Notes: generated by a model not told the origin, from the letters alone. A DNA stretch of 64,000 nucleotides from Nocardioides deserti (GCF_014266025.1 NZ_JACMYC010000020.1:1-64000), one strand, 5' to 3'. Positions 49,452 to 58,484 are shown, numbered from the stretch's first letter. Program-made: numbers and translations.

Positions 49452-51566
49452 ATGACCGCGCAGCGCCCCGAGCACCTCACCCCTGGCCGGGTGGCCTCCC
49501 ACCTGGGCGTCATGCTCGCCGTCGCGGCCGTCCTCGGCGTCGTGGTCGCCGGCCTCGCGATCCCGTTCGCGGGCGTGGTCGGGATCGGCGCGAAGAACGT
49601 CGCCGAGACGATGGACCAGCTCCCCGCCGAGCTGGAGACCGAGGCGCTCGCCCAGCGCACCCAGGTCCTCGACGAGGACGGCGAGGTCATCGCGACCCTC
49701 TACGACCAGAACCGCGTGAACGTCCAGCTCACCGACGTCTCCCGGATGATGGTCAAGGCGATCGTCGCGATCGAGGACTACCGCTTCTACCAGCACGGCG
49801 CGCTGGACCTGAAGGGCACGCTGCGCGCGTTCATCACCAACCAGGCCAGCTCGGGCGTGGTCCAGGGCGGCTCGTCGATCACCCAGCAGCTGGTCAAGCT
49901 GACGCTGGTCGACCAGGCGAAGTCCAAGAAGGAGCAGGCGGCGGCGACCGACGAGAGCTACGCGCGCAAGCTGCGGGAGCTGCGGTACGCCGTCGCGCTG
50001 GAGCAGCGCCACACCAAGGACTGGATCCTCGAGCGCTACCTCAACACCGCCTACTTCGGCGACGGCGCCTGGGGCATCCAGTCGGCGGCCCGCCACTACT
50101 TCGACGTCAACGCCAAGGACCTCAACCTCAAGCAGTCCGCACTGCTCGCCGGGCTGGTCAAGAACCCCTACGGCTACGACCCGACCAAGTTCGCCGACCG
50201 CGCCGTGGCGCGCCGCAACGTCGTCCTGGACCGGATGGCCGAGCTCGGCATCATCAAGGAGCGCCGGGCGGACAAGATCAAGGACCGAAAGCTGGGCCTG
50301 AAGGTGCAGGCGACGCCGAACGGGTGCGTCAACGCCCGCGCGCCGTTCTTCTGCGACTACGTCCTCAACTACCTGCAGAAGGACCGCTCGCTCGGCCGCA
50401 ACGTCAAGGAGCGCCGCGAGCTGATCTTCTCCGGCGGCCTCACCATCCGCACCACGATCGACCTCGACGCGCAGGCCGCCGCCGACGAGGCGGTCGCGGC
50501 CGCGGTCTACCCCGAGGCCGAGGCCATCGGCGGCCTGGCCATGGTCGAGCCGGGCACCGGCAAGGTCCGCGCGATCGCGCAGTCGCGCCCGATGGGCAGC
50601 GACCGCTCCATCGGCCAGACCTACCTCAACTACGTCGTCAACCAGAAGTACGGCGACTCCGCCGGCTTCCAGCCGGGCTCGACCTTCAAGGTCTTCGTGC
50701 TGGCCGCCGCGCTCGAGCAGGGCCTGCCCACCTCGACGAGCTTCAACGCGCAGCCGCAGATGGAGATCCCCGAGTACGAGTACGAGGACTGCGACGGCGA
50801 GCCCTACGGCTACGGCACCTGGCCGGTCGGCAACTCGACGTCCTCGGGTTACATGGACATGTACCGCGGCACGCGGGAGTCGGTGAACACCTACTTCGCC
50901 CAGCTCGAGATGGAGACCGGCATCTGCGAGCCCTACCAGCTCGCCAAGGCGATGGGCGTCGACCTGACCAACCCCGAGGGCAAGGGCCCGGGCCTGCCGG
51001 AGCGGGTGCCGTCGTTCGTGCTGGGCATCCCCGACGCCAGCCCGCTGGAGATGGCCGAGGCGTACGCCACCTTCGCCGCGCGCGGCCTGCACTGCGACTC
51101 CCGCCCCGTCGTCGCGATCGAGGACGCCCGCGGGAACCTGCTCAAGGAATACCCGGCCGAGTGCCAGCAGGTCTTGCAGGAGACCACCGCCGACGCGGTC
51201 AACGACATCCTGCGTGGCGTGATCGAGGGCGGCTTCGCCTCGGCGCAGAACCTCGGCCGCGACGCCGCGGGCAAGACCGGCACGTCCCAGAGCGGCCGAG
51301 CGATCTGGTTCGTCGGCTACACCCCGAACATGGCGACCGCCTCGATGATCGCGGGCGCCAACGAGTCCGGCACGCCCAAGAGCCTCGAGGGCGTCGACAT
51401 CGGCCCCACGACGATCTACGGCGCGTCTGGCTCTGGATACGCAGCTCCCGTGTGGGGCAACGCGATGCGCGGCATCCTCGACCAACTGCCGGCCGAGTCG
51501 TTCACCCCGCCGTCGTCGGTGACGAACTCTGGTTCGTTCGATGACGACGGCTTAGACGACGATTAG
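49452..51566 (+). CDS. Class A penicillin-binding protein (PonA2-like)
   Basis: A 704-aa bifunctional peptidoglycan synthase. A single helix (about 17-45) anchors it. The glycosyltransferase domain has the catalytic Glu108 in AIEDYRFYQHGALD and GGSSITQQLVK. The transpeptidase domain has Ser410-x-x-Lys413 (PGSTFK), SVN at 477-479, and KTGT from 608. The C-terminus ends in an acidic FDDDGLDDD tail and lacks the PASTA domain of mycobacterial PonA2. Base composition drifts to lower GC over about the last 150 bp, next to the accessory island, so the 3' end may have been replaced. Divergent from whiB. Confidence 0.94.
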   Translation: MTAQRPEHLTPGRVASHLGVMLAVAAVLGVVVAGLAIPFAGVVGIGAKNVAETMDQLPAELETEALAQRTQVLDEDGEVIATLYDQNRVNVQLTDVSRMMVKAIVAIEDYRFYQHGALDLKGTLRAFITNQASSGVVQGGSSITQQLVKLTLVDQAKSKKEQAAATDESYARKLRELRYAVALEQRHTKDWILERYLNTAYFGDGAWGIQSAARHYFDVNAKDLNLKQSALLAGLVKNPYGYDPTKFADRAVARRNVVLDRMAELGIIKERRADKIKDRKLGLKVQATPNGCVNARAPFFCDYVLNYLQKDRSLGRNVKERRELIFSGGLTIRTTIDLDAQAAADEAVAAAVYPEAEAIGGLAMVEPGTGKVRAIAQSRPMGSDRSIGQTYLNYVVNQKYGDSAGFQPGSTFKVFVLAAALEQGLPTSTSFNAQPQMEIPEYEYEDCDGEPYGYGTWPVGNSTSSGYMDMYRGTRESVNTYFAQLEMETGICEPYQLAKAMGVDLTNPEGKGPGLPERVPSFVLGIPDASPLEMAEAYATFAARGLHCDSRPVVAIEDARGNLLKEYPAECQQVLQETTADAVNDILRGVIEGGFASAQNLGRDAAGKTGTSQSGRAIWFVGYTPNMATASMIAGANESGTPKSLEGVDIGPTTIYGASGSGYAAPVWGNAMRGILDQLPAESFTPPSSVTNSGSFDDDGLDDD

Positions 51567-52121
51567 GCCCTGATCCATCAACCGGTGTCGGCGATTACGC
51601 CTGGCGTGGCATAGAGCGAGAATGCGCTCGTCAGTATGGAGGATCCGGGGATTCCACCTCTCGATCAGCCCGATCAGGATAGGAAGCTCGCAAGCGCGCG
51701 GCCACCGCCGTAGCAGCCACCTGGATGGGAGGGCTCGGGGTCGAACGCCAGACCGCAGGGATGGCCGGCCTCTTCGCCGCTGTTCACCACATAACGTCCG
51801 CGCCCGGGCGGCCGCCGGGCAAGGGGGACGAGGACAATGACGCGACGGCACGGCGGCGGAACCGGAGCGACGCAAACGGCGCCAGTCCACCACGGGGGGG
51901 CCGAGGCTGGAGTCGGCGACGCCGCAGCGGCTGCGAACCAGTCAAGCTGCCTCGAGCACGTTCGGCAGCCTCACCCGCCCGGTCGTGCCCGGTCGAGAGG
52001 GGTGGACATGTCACCAGGTGTGTGTTCTGCTTTAAACATGGCTCTCATTCGGGAACGGCTAATGCCTTGAGCGACCTATTCTGGCGCAACCCCGCGCCCA
52101 CTCGGGCCACCATCTCGAAAT
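51567..52121. other. Gene-poor left flank of the accessory island
   Basis: About 555 bp of lower GC content than the host genes. On the minus strand a frame at 51552-51893 ends with LALCHARRNRRHRLMDQG, which faintly recalls an HNH-type tail, but without a full domain; I do not call it a gene. No tRNA, attachment repeat or IS end was recognised. Confidence 0.5.
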
Positions 52122-52142
52122 ATGACAGCCAAGCGCGGCCCC

Positions 52143-54347
52143 ATGGCTGACGAGCGGGTATCAGACGCCCAACGTTTCATCAACAGTTACAACGACTCGC
52201 GGATTCCGAAGGTCGAGGTCGACGGCAAGACTAGCTGGACGGTGATGCGCGCGCTCACCCGCATCCTCCAGCTCCACATCGGCATAAGCACATTGTCGGA
52301 CACCTTCGGACCCGCCACTTTGTCGGCGTTGAAAGTAAGTTATCCAAGCATCGACAGCTCCAACATGGTCGCGGGAATCAATCGCGTTATTCAGAGCGCG
52401 CTCTACTGCAAGGGGTATGACGGCGGCAACATCGACGGCGTCTACAACGAGAAAGTTCAGGCCTCCGTTACCCAACTGAAAACCAACATGGGCGTCGACG
52501 ACGTATACCCTGGCTCGGGCCTGACCCCCAAGGTTTTCAAGTCGCTCCTCACAATGGACGCCTATGTCCCCGTGATGGGTGGGACCGAGGCCGTCCGCGG
52601 TGTCCAGCAATGGCTGAACGCGACGTACGTCGATCGTGAGAACTTCTACGTCATCCCGTGCGACGGAAACTTCTCGCGCGATGTGCAGAAGGCTCTGATG
52701 CTTGCAATTCAGTTCCAGATCGGGATGTCCGATTCGGTCGCCAACGGCGTCTTCGGGCCGGGCACACAGCAGGGCCTCAAGAACAACGTGCTTACGATCG
52801 GCTCGTCCGGCACTTGGGTCCAACTCTTCACCGCGGCCCTTCTGTTCAACAAGCGCCCCGAAGCGACATTCAGCCCTTTCTTCACGGACTCGGTCGCGAG
52901 CGTGGTGAACGCCTTCCAGTCGTTCACCAAGCTCCCCGTCACGGGGAAGGGTGATTTTCCGACGTGGGCCTCGCTGCTCGTGTCGTACGGTGACAACACT
53001 CGCGAGGGCACCGCCTGCGACGCCTCCACCAGTGTCAGCGACGCTCGCCTGGTCAGCCTCATAGGAGCCGGCTACCAGACGATTGGGCGTTACCTCTGCA
53101 ACGTGCCGGGCAGCTCGTTCAACAAGATGATCCAACCTGGCGAGTTGGCTCGGTGCGCCGCCGGCGGCCTGTCGGTGTACCCGATCTATCAGACGATCGG
53201 GACCAACGCGTCGTACTTTTCATATTCACAAGGTGCCGCGGCTGCGTTCAATGCGATCGAGTGGGCTCGCTTCCACGGGTTCCGGCCCGGCACACGCATT
53301 TACTTTGCAGTCGACTTCGACGCACTGGACGACGAAGTCACCGACTATGTACTGCCGTACTTCCGAGGCGTGGATGGGGTGATGTACGAGCACGCACCCC
53401 TTTACCAGATCGGGATTTACGGGGCTCGCAATGTCTGCAGCCGGGTGAGCGTCGAAGGTCTGGCCTCGGCCAGCTTCGTCCTGGATATGTCGTCCGGCTA
53501 CTCCGGCAATCTGGGGTACCCACTCCCAGCGAACTGGGCATTCGACCAGATCTCCACCGTCACCGTCGGCGCAGGATCGGGATCGATCGAGATTGATAAC
53601 AATATCTCGTCCGGCCGAGATCTCGGCCAGAGCTCTTTCTTGCCGATCCCAGTAACCACCGATCTCGACGTCGACTTCGATATGGCGTGGAAGCCCGCGC
53701 TGTTGAACGACATTCGCTCCTATATGGAAACGCTGGGATATGGCGACACCGGGTCGCCGGGCCCGGAGGGCGCCCTGCGGTTGGTCTCGACCCCTGAAGC
53801 CATCGACGTACTTATGTCGTGGGACCGGATCGCAACAAGCCTCGCCCGAGAGCTGAAGATGCGGAAATCTCTTATGCAGGCGGTTCTGTTTCAGGAGATG
53901 CGGCACTACTCCCGCCAGGACGTTGCGACCGACGGGGCAGTGATTGATTACTACGCAGGAACTGGACTCTCTCCACTGTCGGACGCGTCAACAGGCCTCG
54001 GGCAGATCTACGCGAAGACGGCCATCGAGGCTCGCAACCACTGTATCTCGGCAGGAATCATCGGCGGACTCGTCCGCGATCCAAGCGATGAGTCGAACCT
54101 TTGGGCCATCTGGCAGCGTTTGCACACCGAAGACACCTACAACATCAGCACGGTGCCGCTCGTCCTCATTCATGCGGCATCCAGGATCGGTCTGTCCCGG
54201 CCCGGTCTCTCCCAGTCGGACGCAGATACTACGGCCACGATCGCGCGTTACAACGGCACGGGACCCGCGGCCGCCGGGTACGGCGGGGTGGTCTTCGGGT
54301 ACTACTCCATCTTCGAGATCTACAACTCCATTATGCGCAATGCCTGA
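52143..54347 (+). CDS. Large peptidoglycan-binding / DUF1906 glycoside-hydrolase-like protein
   Basis: A 734-aa protein without signal peptide or helices. Residues about 1-285 contain two to three peptidoglycan-binding-like units (e.g. AVRGVQQWLNATYVDREN ... DGNFSRDVQKALMLAIQFQIG ... NGVFGPGTQQGL). Residues about 290-505 match DUF1906, a GH25-like barrel (GRYLCNVPGSSFNKMI, RIYFAVDFDALD with its Asp pair, IGIYGARNVCSRV, IEIDNNISSG). The C-terminal ~220 residues are helical, with LMQAVLFQEMRHYS ... DASTGLGQIYAKTAIEA, resembling a lysozyme/transglycosylase-type module. ATG 52143 is preferred; 52122 is an alternative. Codon use is unlike the host genes. Probably acts on cell wall after non-classical release. 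Confidence 0.75.
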   Translation: MADERVSDAQRFINSYNDSRIPKVEVDGKTSWTVMRALTRILQLHIGISTLSDTFGPATLSALKVSYPSIDSSNMVAGINRVIQSALYCKGYDGGNIDGVYNEKVQASVTQLKTNMGVDDVYPGSGLTPKVFKSLLTMDAYVPVMGGTEAVRGVQQWLNATYVDRENFYVIPCDGNFSRDVQKALMLAIQFQIGMSDSVANGVFGPGTQQGLKNNVLTIGSSGTWVQLFTAALLFNKRPEATFSPFFTDSVASVVNAFQSFTKLPVTGKGDFPTWASLLVSYGDNTREGTACDASTSVSDARLVSLIGAGYQTIGRYLCNVPGSSFNKMIQPGELARCAAGGLSVYPIYQTIGTNASYFSYSQGAAAAFNAIEWARFHGFRPGTRIYFAVDFDALDDEVTDYVLPYFRGVDGVMYEHAPLYQIGIYGARNVCSRVSVEGLASASFVLDMSSGYSGNLGYPLPANWAFDQISTVTVGAGSGSIEIDNNISSGRDLGQSSFLPIPVTTDLDVDFDMAWKPALLNDIRSYMETLGYGDTGSPGPEGALRLVSTPEAIDVLMSWDRIATSLARELKMRKSLMQAVLFQEMRHYSRQDVATDGAVIDYYAGTGLSPLSDASTGLGQIYAKTAIEARNHCISAGIIGGLVRDPSDESNLWAIWQRLHTEDTYNISTVPLVLIHAASRIGLSRPGLSQSDADTTATIARYNGTGPAAAGYGGVVFGYYSIFEIYNSIMRNA

Positions 54348-54693
54348 GGGCGTCCTAGTGGACAGCAATGCGTCGTGCACGAAGCTGTCCTGCTGGTCCA
54401 TGCTCATCACCGGCGCGGTGAATGTCGTGCTGGGCATTCCGAGCACGACGGCAGTCCTGTACGTGGCGGTCCTGATCGACAACACCGTCCTCGGCCCGGC
54501 GGACTACGAGTTCGCCGCAAACCGCGAGGCCGGGATGTTCCTTGGCGTACTCGCCCTCGCCGCGTTGATCGCGGTCTTTTCTGCGGTCAACATCGGACTT
54601 CAGCGCTGGCTGACCGGCTTCCGACCGCACCTCTGGGCGGTCGCACTTCTCGCCTTTCTCCAACCCACCATCGTGACTCTTCTCGCCTCCTGA
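54340..54693 (+). CDS. Small holin-like membrane protein
   Basis: A 117-aa protein with three hydrophobic segments (about 18-45, 64-86, 97-116) and few charges. It overlaps the end of the muramidase-like gene by 8 bp and precedes an M15 peptidase by 12 bp. No named family is recognised. Position and topology next to a signal-less wall hydrolase suggest a holin or export pore (inference). A simple membrane anchor or immunity protein is an alternative. Confidence 0.6.
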   Translation: MPEGVLVDSNASCTKLSCWSMLITGAVNVVLGIPSTTAVLYVAVLIDNTVLGPADYEFAANREAGMFLGVLALAALIAVFSAVNIGLQRWLTGFRPHLWAVALLAFLQPTIVTLLAS

Positions 54694-54705
54694 CTGAAAG
54701 CGTCA

Positions 54706-55371
54706 ATGCCCATGGATGCCTCCAGCCTCACCTTCGCCCGTCGCAGCGTCCTAGCCGCCGTGGCCGGCACCGCGTCGGTCTCGGCACTCTCATCGTTTTC
54801 GCCGGCTGGCGCCGTCGGGCGACGCCGCCTCGAACGTGACATCCAAGCAGCCCGCGACCGAATCCTCGTGGGTCGTCGGAGCCTGAACGGGTGGGAGATG
54901 GAGCGCGGGGTAGGCATCGGTGGCCAGCTTTGGGAACGGCCCCTCACCGGCACAGGCGGCACGTTCGGCATCCGGTCGGGTGACGTGGAGGTCGTGCTGA
55001 TTCGCGTGGTCAGGCGATTTCACTACGAGGTGGCCGAGCTGGCGCCCGCCAGCGTCGTCGGATTCCTGTCCCACCGCACGGTCGGCCGCGGGCACGACGG
55101 CAATCACGCGTCCGGGACAGCGGTCGACGTGCTCCCGACCTGCTACCCACTAGGCGCACGGGGCGGCTTCTTCCCCGACCAAGTCGCGACGATCCGCGAC
55201 ATCCTGGCTGAGTGCCGCGGGCTAGTTGCCTGGGGTGGCGACTTCGCCGTCCCGGTCGAGTCGCACTTTGAGATCGCTGCCGCACCCGAGGACGGTCGTC
55301 TAGGCATGCTCGCCTCCCAGTTCCGAGCCTGGGACGAGACTCCCGGACGCACTCCCGGCGTCGCCGTCTGA
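54706..55371 (+). CDS. Tat-exported M15-type peptidoglycan peptidase
   Basis: A 221-aa protein. The N-terminus FARRSVLAAVAGTASVSALSSFSPAGA has twin Arg and an Ala-rich hydrophobic segment, a Tat-type signal. The catalytic region has HASGTAVDVLP (His and Asp zinc ligands, H-x3-G-x-A-x-D) and VESHFEI (Glu and third His), the M15/VanY D,D- or L,D-peptidase pattern. WGGDF precedes the last motif, as usual in the family. It would cut peptide stems of peptidoglycan, complementing the glycan-directed gene upstream. ATG codons at 54706 and 54712 are both possible. Confidence 0.82.
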   Translation: MPMDASSLTFARRSVLAAVAGTASVSALSSFSPAGAVGRRRLERDIQAARDRILVGRRSLNGWEMERGVGIGGQLWERPLTGTGGTFGIRSGDVEVVLIRVVRRFHYEVAELAPASVVGFLSHRTVGRGHDGNHASGTAVDVLPTCYPLGARGGFFPDQVATIRDILAECRGLVAWGGDFAVPVESHFEIAAAPEDGRLGMLASQFRAWDETPGRTPGVAV

Positions 55372-55771
55372 CGACGGCCTTGCCGTACCCGGACGGCGAT
55401 TGCGCCCGCGGTTCGGTTTGGGTTGCGCGGCGCAGAAAACGACGGGCGACAAAGTTCCTAGTCACTGTTCGCACGTTCAGCGACGCCACCGGTTCTGCGC
55501 AACGTCGCTGTTTCACTAGCCTGAGAGGATTACCTTCAAGAAGGCGAACCGATGAGCGACGGCATTCTATCTCCGACGCAAATTGTTGCGGCGGTTTTCT
55601 GAACTTCACTGTGGCTCGTCAACGACGACTGCCCGTCAACGTGGCCAATGGGCCCGGCGGCACACTCGGGCGCGCGGTTCGCGTCAACTACGGAGCTGAG
55701 CGAGCGACGACTGCATATCGCTAGGCCGACGGCGAATATCTGCCTAGACTACCGATATCGCAACATTCCTC
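55372..55771. other. Intergenic stretch inside the island, no gene seen
   Basis: About 400 bp with stop codons in all frames at short intervals and mixed base composition. No RNA gene, repeat or terminator was identified. It ends at the promoter of the DUF2690 gene. Confidence 0.5.
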
Positions 55772-55800
55772 TTGCAGTACGTGAACCGCCCGCATATAGT
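55772..55800 (+). promoter_or_regulatory. Sigma-70-type promoter for the DUF2690 gene
   Basis: TTGCAG (55772-55777), a 17-nt spacer, and TATAGT (55795-55800). Unlike host-gene promoters in this window it leaves a leader of about 45 nt with a GAGAAGGG ribosome-binding site. Confidence 0.6.
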
Positions 55801-55850
55801 TCAAGTAAAGGTGGCCGGAAATGCCGGCGCCTCGCGAGAAGGGTATTGTG

Positions 55851-56387
55851 ATGCGCGTTTCGCCCCAGATCCTTGGCGCTGCCGTCCTGGTCGCAGCACT
55901 ATTTCCAGCATCCTCTGCGAGAGCCGTGGAATCTGGACCAGCGGTCTCGGCTGAGACGGCCATCGCCGGGTGCGTGGGTGGCGGATGTACTGGAAGGGAC
56001 CCGCAAGTGCAGGGATGCGAGACGGACGCGCGCACCGTCGCTCACTTCAACGCCCACTACCGCACAAATCTGGGGAACACCGTCTATGTTGAGTTGCGGC
56101 ACTCCAATACTTGCCGCGCCAAATGGATTCGCGTGACAAGCGGACCATCGGACTGGGGATGCGGCGGAGGAAATAGCCCTCAAGTCCGCCTCCGCGACCA
56201 CCGCAGCAATGGCGATCTCATCACCCAGACCATCCGCACCTTTACAGCTTGCGCAAATTGGCCAATCTGGTCATCCATGATTGGGAGAACAACCAATTCC
56301 GACTACACCCAATTTTGCTTCCGCGAAGACGCGTACCTTTGGAATTCTGACTCGTACTACAATCCGTGCGCACAGAACGCCTGGTGA
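55851..56387 (+). CDS. Secreted DUF2690-family protein
   Basis: A 178-aa exported protein. The signal peptide is MRVSPQILGAAVLVAALFPASSARA. The mature part has the DUF2690 pattern: CxxxGCTGRDPQVQGCETDARTV, then VYVELRHSNTCRAKWIRV, with Cys pairs that probably form disulfides (eight Cys in all). The C-terminal half continues with further aromatic and Cys residues (TACANWPIW ... CFREDAYLWNSDSYYNPCAQ). Function unknown; family members are secreted, mostly by Streptomyces and relatives, sometimes attached to kinase-like or wall-lytic domains. Start at ATG 55851; GTG 55848 also possible. Confidence 0.8.
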   Translation: MRVSPQILGAAVLVAALFPASSARAVESGPAVSAETAIAGCVGGGCTGRDPQVQGCETDARTVAHFNAHYRTNLGNTVYVELRHSNTCRAKWIRVTSGPSDWGCGGGNSPQVRLRDHRSNGDLITQTIRTFTACANWPIWSSMIGRTTNSDYTQFCFREDAYLWNSDSYYNPCAQNAW

Positions 56388-57013
56388 GGTTCAAACGAAC
56401 GCCCCTGAGAAGGGTTCGCGCGTTCCCAGCGTCGGTACCCGGTTCCTTTGGCCAATTTGGCTCGCGCGTGGATCGACTCCCCGAGAAGCAGAGTGTAGTC
56501 GAGGTTTATAGCCGCCGGTCCCGAGCACTGATTCGGCGCCCCCGGGCCGACGGGAAGTGGAGGTGCGCACCAGGATCGCTTCCAACGACCACCGCAGTCC
56601 GCTACGTGGCTGGTCCGTGCGTGAACCATGGCAACGATTTCACGCGATGGGCCGGGCCCTAGGCGCTCGGCGCCTAAAAGCGATAGCGATCATCCTGCGC
56701 GCCCTCGGGATGATGATTCACCGCCCACCATCTGGAGTGCACGTTGGGCACCGAGCCGTCACACGAGTGTCCTCGAACATCTTCACCACTGGGGTCCATG
56801 ACCCGGTCCGGATTGACCGTCTCCCTTTGAGTCGATGTGCCTGGTGAACCGACCTCAGCGCGACGGTGACGACGGCCCGCCAAGGCGCGCACGCCAACGA
56901 GTCCAGGCACGTTCGATCCGAGCAAACTCCTTCACCGAAGTCGAATCAGTTTGTTCGGACACCGGGACGCTCTTACCTAGCCATTCGGCACACCCCAGGA
57001 TCCCGACTCCGCA
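56388..57013. other. Gene-poor right flank of the island
   Basis: About 626 bp without a gene I can support. Small open frames on both strands lack domains and conserved starts. Base composition is mixed, returning to host values near 57000. No direct repeat matching the left flank was found by eye. Confidence 0.5.
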
Positions 57014-57472
57014 TCAGCCGAGCTGCCGACGTACCTCCGCAGCCACGGCGGCACCGTCGGCCCGCCCCTTCACTTGTGGCTGCACGACGCCCATCACCTT
57101 GCCCATGGCCTTCATGCCCTCGTCGGCCGCGCCCGTCCGCTCGACGGCCTCGCTGACGATCCGGGCGATCTCCTCGACCGAGAGCTGCTCGGGCAGGTAG
57201 TCGGCGAGCACCTTCGCCTCGGCGCGCTCCTTGGCGGCCATCTCGCTGCGGCCGCCGTCGTCGAAGGCGATCGCCGCCTCGCGGCGCTTCTTCGCCTCGC
57301 TGGCGAGCACCTCGACGACCTGCTCGTCGGTCAGCTCGCGCTGGACCTTGCCGGCGACCTCCGCGTTGGTGACCGCGGTCAGCACCATCCGCAGGGTCGA
57401 GGAGCGCACCTCGTCGCGGCTCTTGATCGCAGCGGTGAGGTCGGTGCGCAGTCGGTCCTTGAGCTGGCTCAT
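57014..57472 (-). CDS. GatB/YqeY domain protein
   Basis: A 152-aa YqeY-like protein: MSQLKDRLRTDLTAAIKSRDEVRSSTLRMVLTAV at the start, EEIARIVSEAVERTGA, and GKVMGVVQPQVKGRADGAAVAAEVRRQL at the end. This tail domain of GatB is linked to tRNA-dependent amidation; the role of the stand-alone form is unclear. ATG at 57472 was chosen because upstream sequence belongs to the divergent promoter. The 25-bp gap to the metallophosphoesterase holds both promoters. Confidence 0.93.
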   Translation of the reverse strand: MSQLKDRLRTDLTAAIKSRDEVRSSTLRMVLTAVTNAEVAGKVQRELTDEQVVEVLASEAKKRREAAIAFDDGGRSEMAAKERAEAKVLADYLPEQLSVEEIARIVSEAVERTGAADEGMKAMGKVMGVVQPQVKGRADGAAVAAEVRRQLG

Positions 57473-57497
57473 AGGGCCATTGTGGCAGCCTGACGGC

Positions 57498-58454
57498 GTG
57501 AGCCCGTTGCCCGCCGCCACCCGCACCCTGGCCGCCGTGACCGGCGCCGGAGCCGTGCTGGGCGCCGGCCTGGCGACGTACGCCGCGTGCGAGGCGCAGG
57601 CATACACCCTGCGGCGCGTCGAGGTGCCGCTGCTGCCCGCGGGGCACCGTCCGCTGCGGGTGCTGCACCTCTCCGACCTGCACGTGACGCCGGGCCAGCG
57701 GCGCAAGCTCGCCTGGATCGCCGGGCTGGCCGACCTCGAGCCCGACCTGGTCGTCGACACCGGCGACAACCTCGCCCACCGGGACAGCGTCGGGCCCCTG
57801 CTCGAGGCGCTCGGGCCGCTGCTCGACGTGCCAGGCGTGTTCGTCCTGGGGTCGAACGACTACTTCGAGCCGACGATGCGCAACCCGCTGCGCTACCTGC
57901 TGCCCGACGACGGCCGCCGGCACACCGACACCCCGCACCTGCCGTGGCGCGACCTCGTGGCGGCGTTCACGGGCTCCGGCTGGCTCGACCTCACCAACCG
58001 CACCGGCGCGCTCACGATCGGGGACACGACGGTCTCCTTCGCCGGCGTCGACGACCCGCACCTCGGCTACGACCGGCTCGGGGACGTCACGGGGGTCGCC
58101 GGCGCCGACCGCCACGGCGACGTGCGCCTCGGCGTCGCGCACGCGCCGTACCTCCGCGTCCTCGACGCCTTCGCCGCCGACGACTGCGACGCCGTCCTCG
58201 CGGGCCACACCCACGGCGGCCAGGTCTGCCTCCCGGGCGGCCGCGCGCTCACCACCAACTGCGACCTCGACGCCGCCCGCGCCCGCGGCCTGCACCGCCA
58301 CCCGGCCGACTCCCGGCCCGGCGACCCCGGCTCCGCCTGGCTGCACGTCAGCGCCGGCCTCGGCACCAGCCCCTACGTCCGCCTCCGCCTCGCCTGCCGC
58401 CCCGAGGCCACCCTCCTCACCCTCGTTCCCCGGCCCACCCCTCCGGCTGGTTGA
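57498..58454 (+). CDS. Metallophosphoesterase (calcineurin-like, YkuE type)
   Basis: A 318-aa protein. The N-terminal hydrophobic segment (LAAVTGAGAVLGAGLATYA) anchors or exports it. Metal-binding motifs are LHLSDLHVTPGQ, VVDTGDNLAH, VLGSNDYF (with Ser replacing the usual Gly before the Asn), GVAHAP and LAGHTHGGQVCLPG. Homologue of Rv3683, which follows ponA2 directly in M. tuberculosis; here the island separates them. The YkuE type acts on UDP-diacylglucosamine-like lipids or phosphodiesters. Confidence 0.9.
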   Translation: MSPLPAATRTLAAVTGAGAVLGAGLATYAACEAQAYTLRRVEVPLLPAGHRPLRVLHLSDLHVTPGQRRKLAWIAGLADLEPDLVVDTGDNLAHRDSVGPLLEALGPLLDVPGVFVLGSNDYFEPTMRNPLRYLLPDDGRRHTDTPHLPWRDLVAAFTGSGWLDLTNRTGALTIGDTTVSFAGVDDPHLGYDRLGDVTGVAGADRHGDVRLGVAHAPYLRVLDAFAADDCDAVLAGHTHGGQVCLPGGRALTTNCDLDAARARGLHRHPADSRPGDPGSAWLHVSAGLGTSPYVRLRLACRPEATLLTLVPRPTPPAG

Positions 58455-58484
58455 GGAGGGTGCGCAGCGCCTGTCTCCGAAACC
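58449..58484. repeat. REP-like palindromic element
   Basis: GGTTGAGGAG at the left and CTCCGAAACC at the right are imperfect inverted repeats (8 of 10 pairs) enclosing a GC-rich centre. From memory, elements of this GGTTGAGGAG...TCTCGAAACC form are dispersed in Nocardioides genomes. It overlaps the end of the metallophosphoesterase gene. Confidence 0.4.

Noticed and set aside
51552..51893. 113-codon minus-strand frame with an HNH-like tail (LALCHARRNRRH)
   Set aside because: Too short and compositionally odd at its N-terminal half; no His-Asn-His arrangement can be assigned. Might be a remnant, not called.
56366..56662. 98-codon frame in the right flank of the island
   Set aside because: No ribosome-binding site, no domain; overlaps the end of the DUF2690 gene.
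54340..57013. Complete prophage or integrative element
   Set aside because: No integrase, terminase, capsid or tail genes and no flanking attachment repeat were found, so only a lytic-type cassette is proposed.
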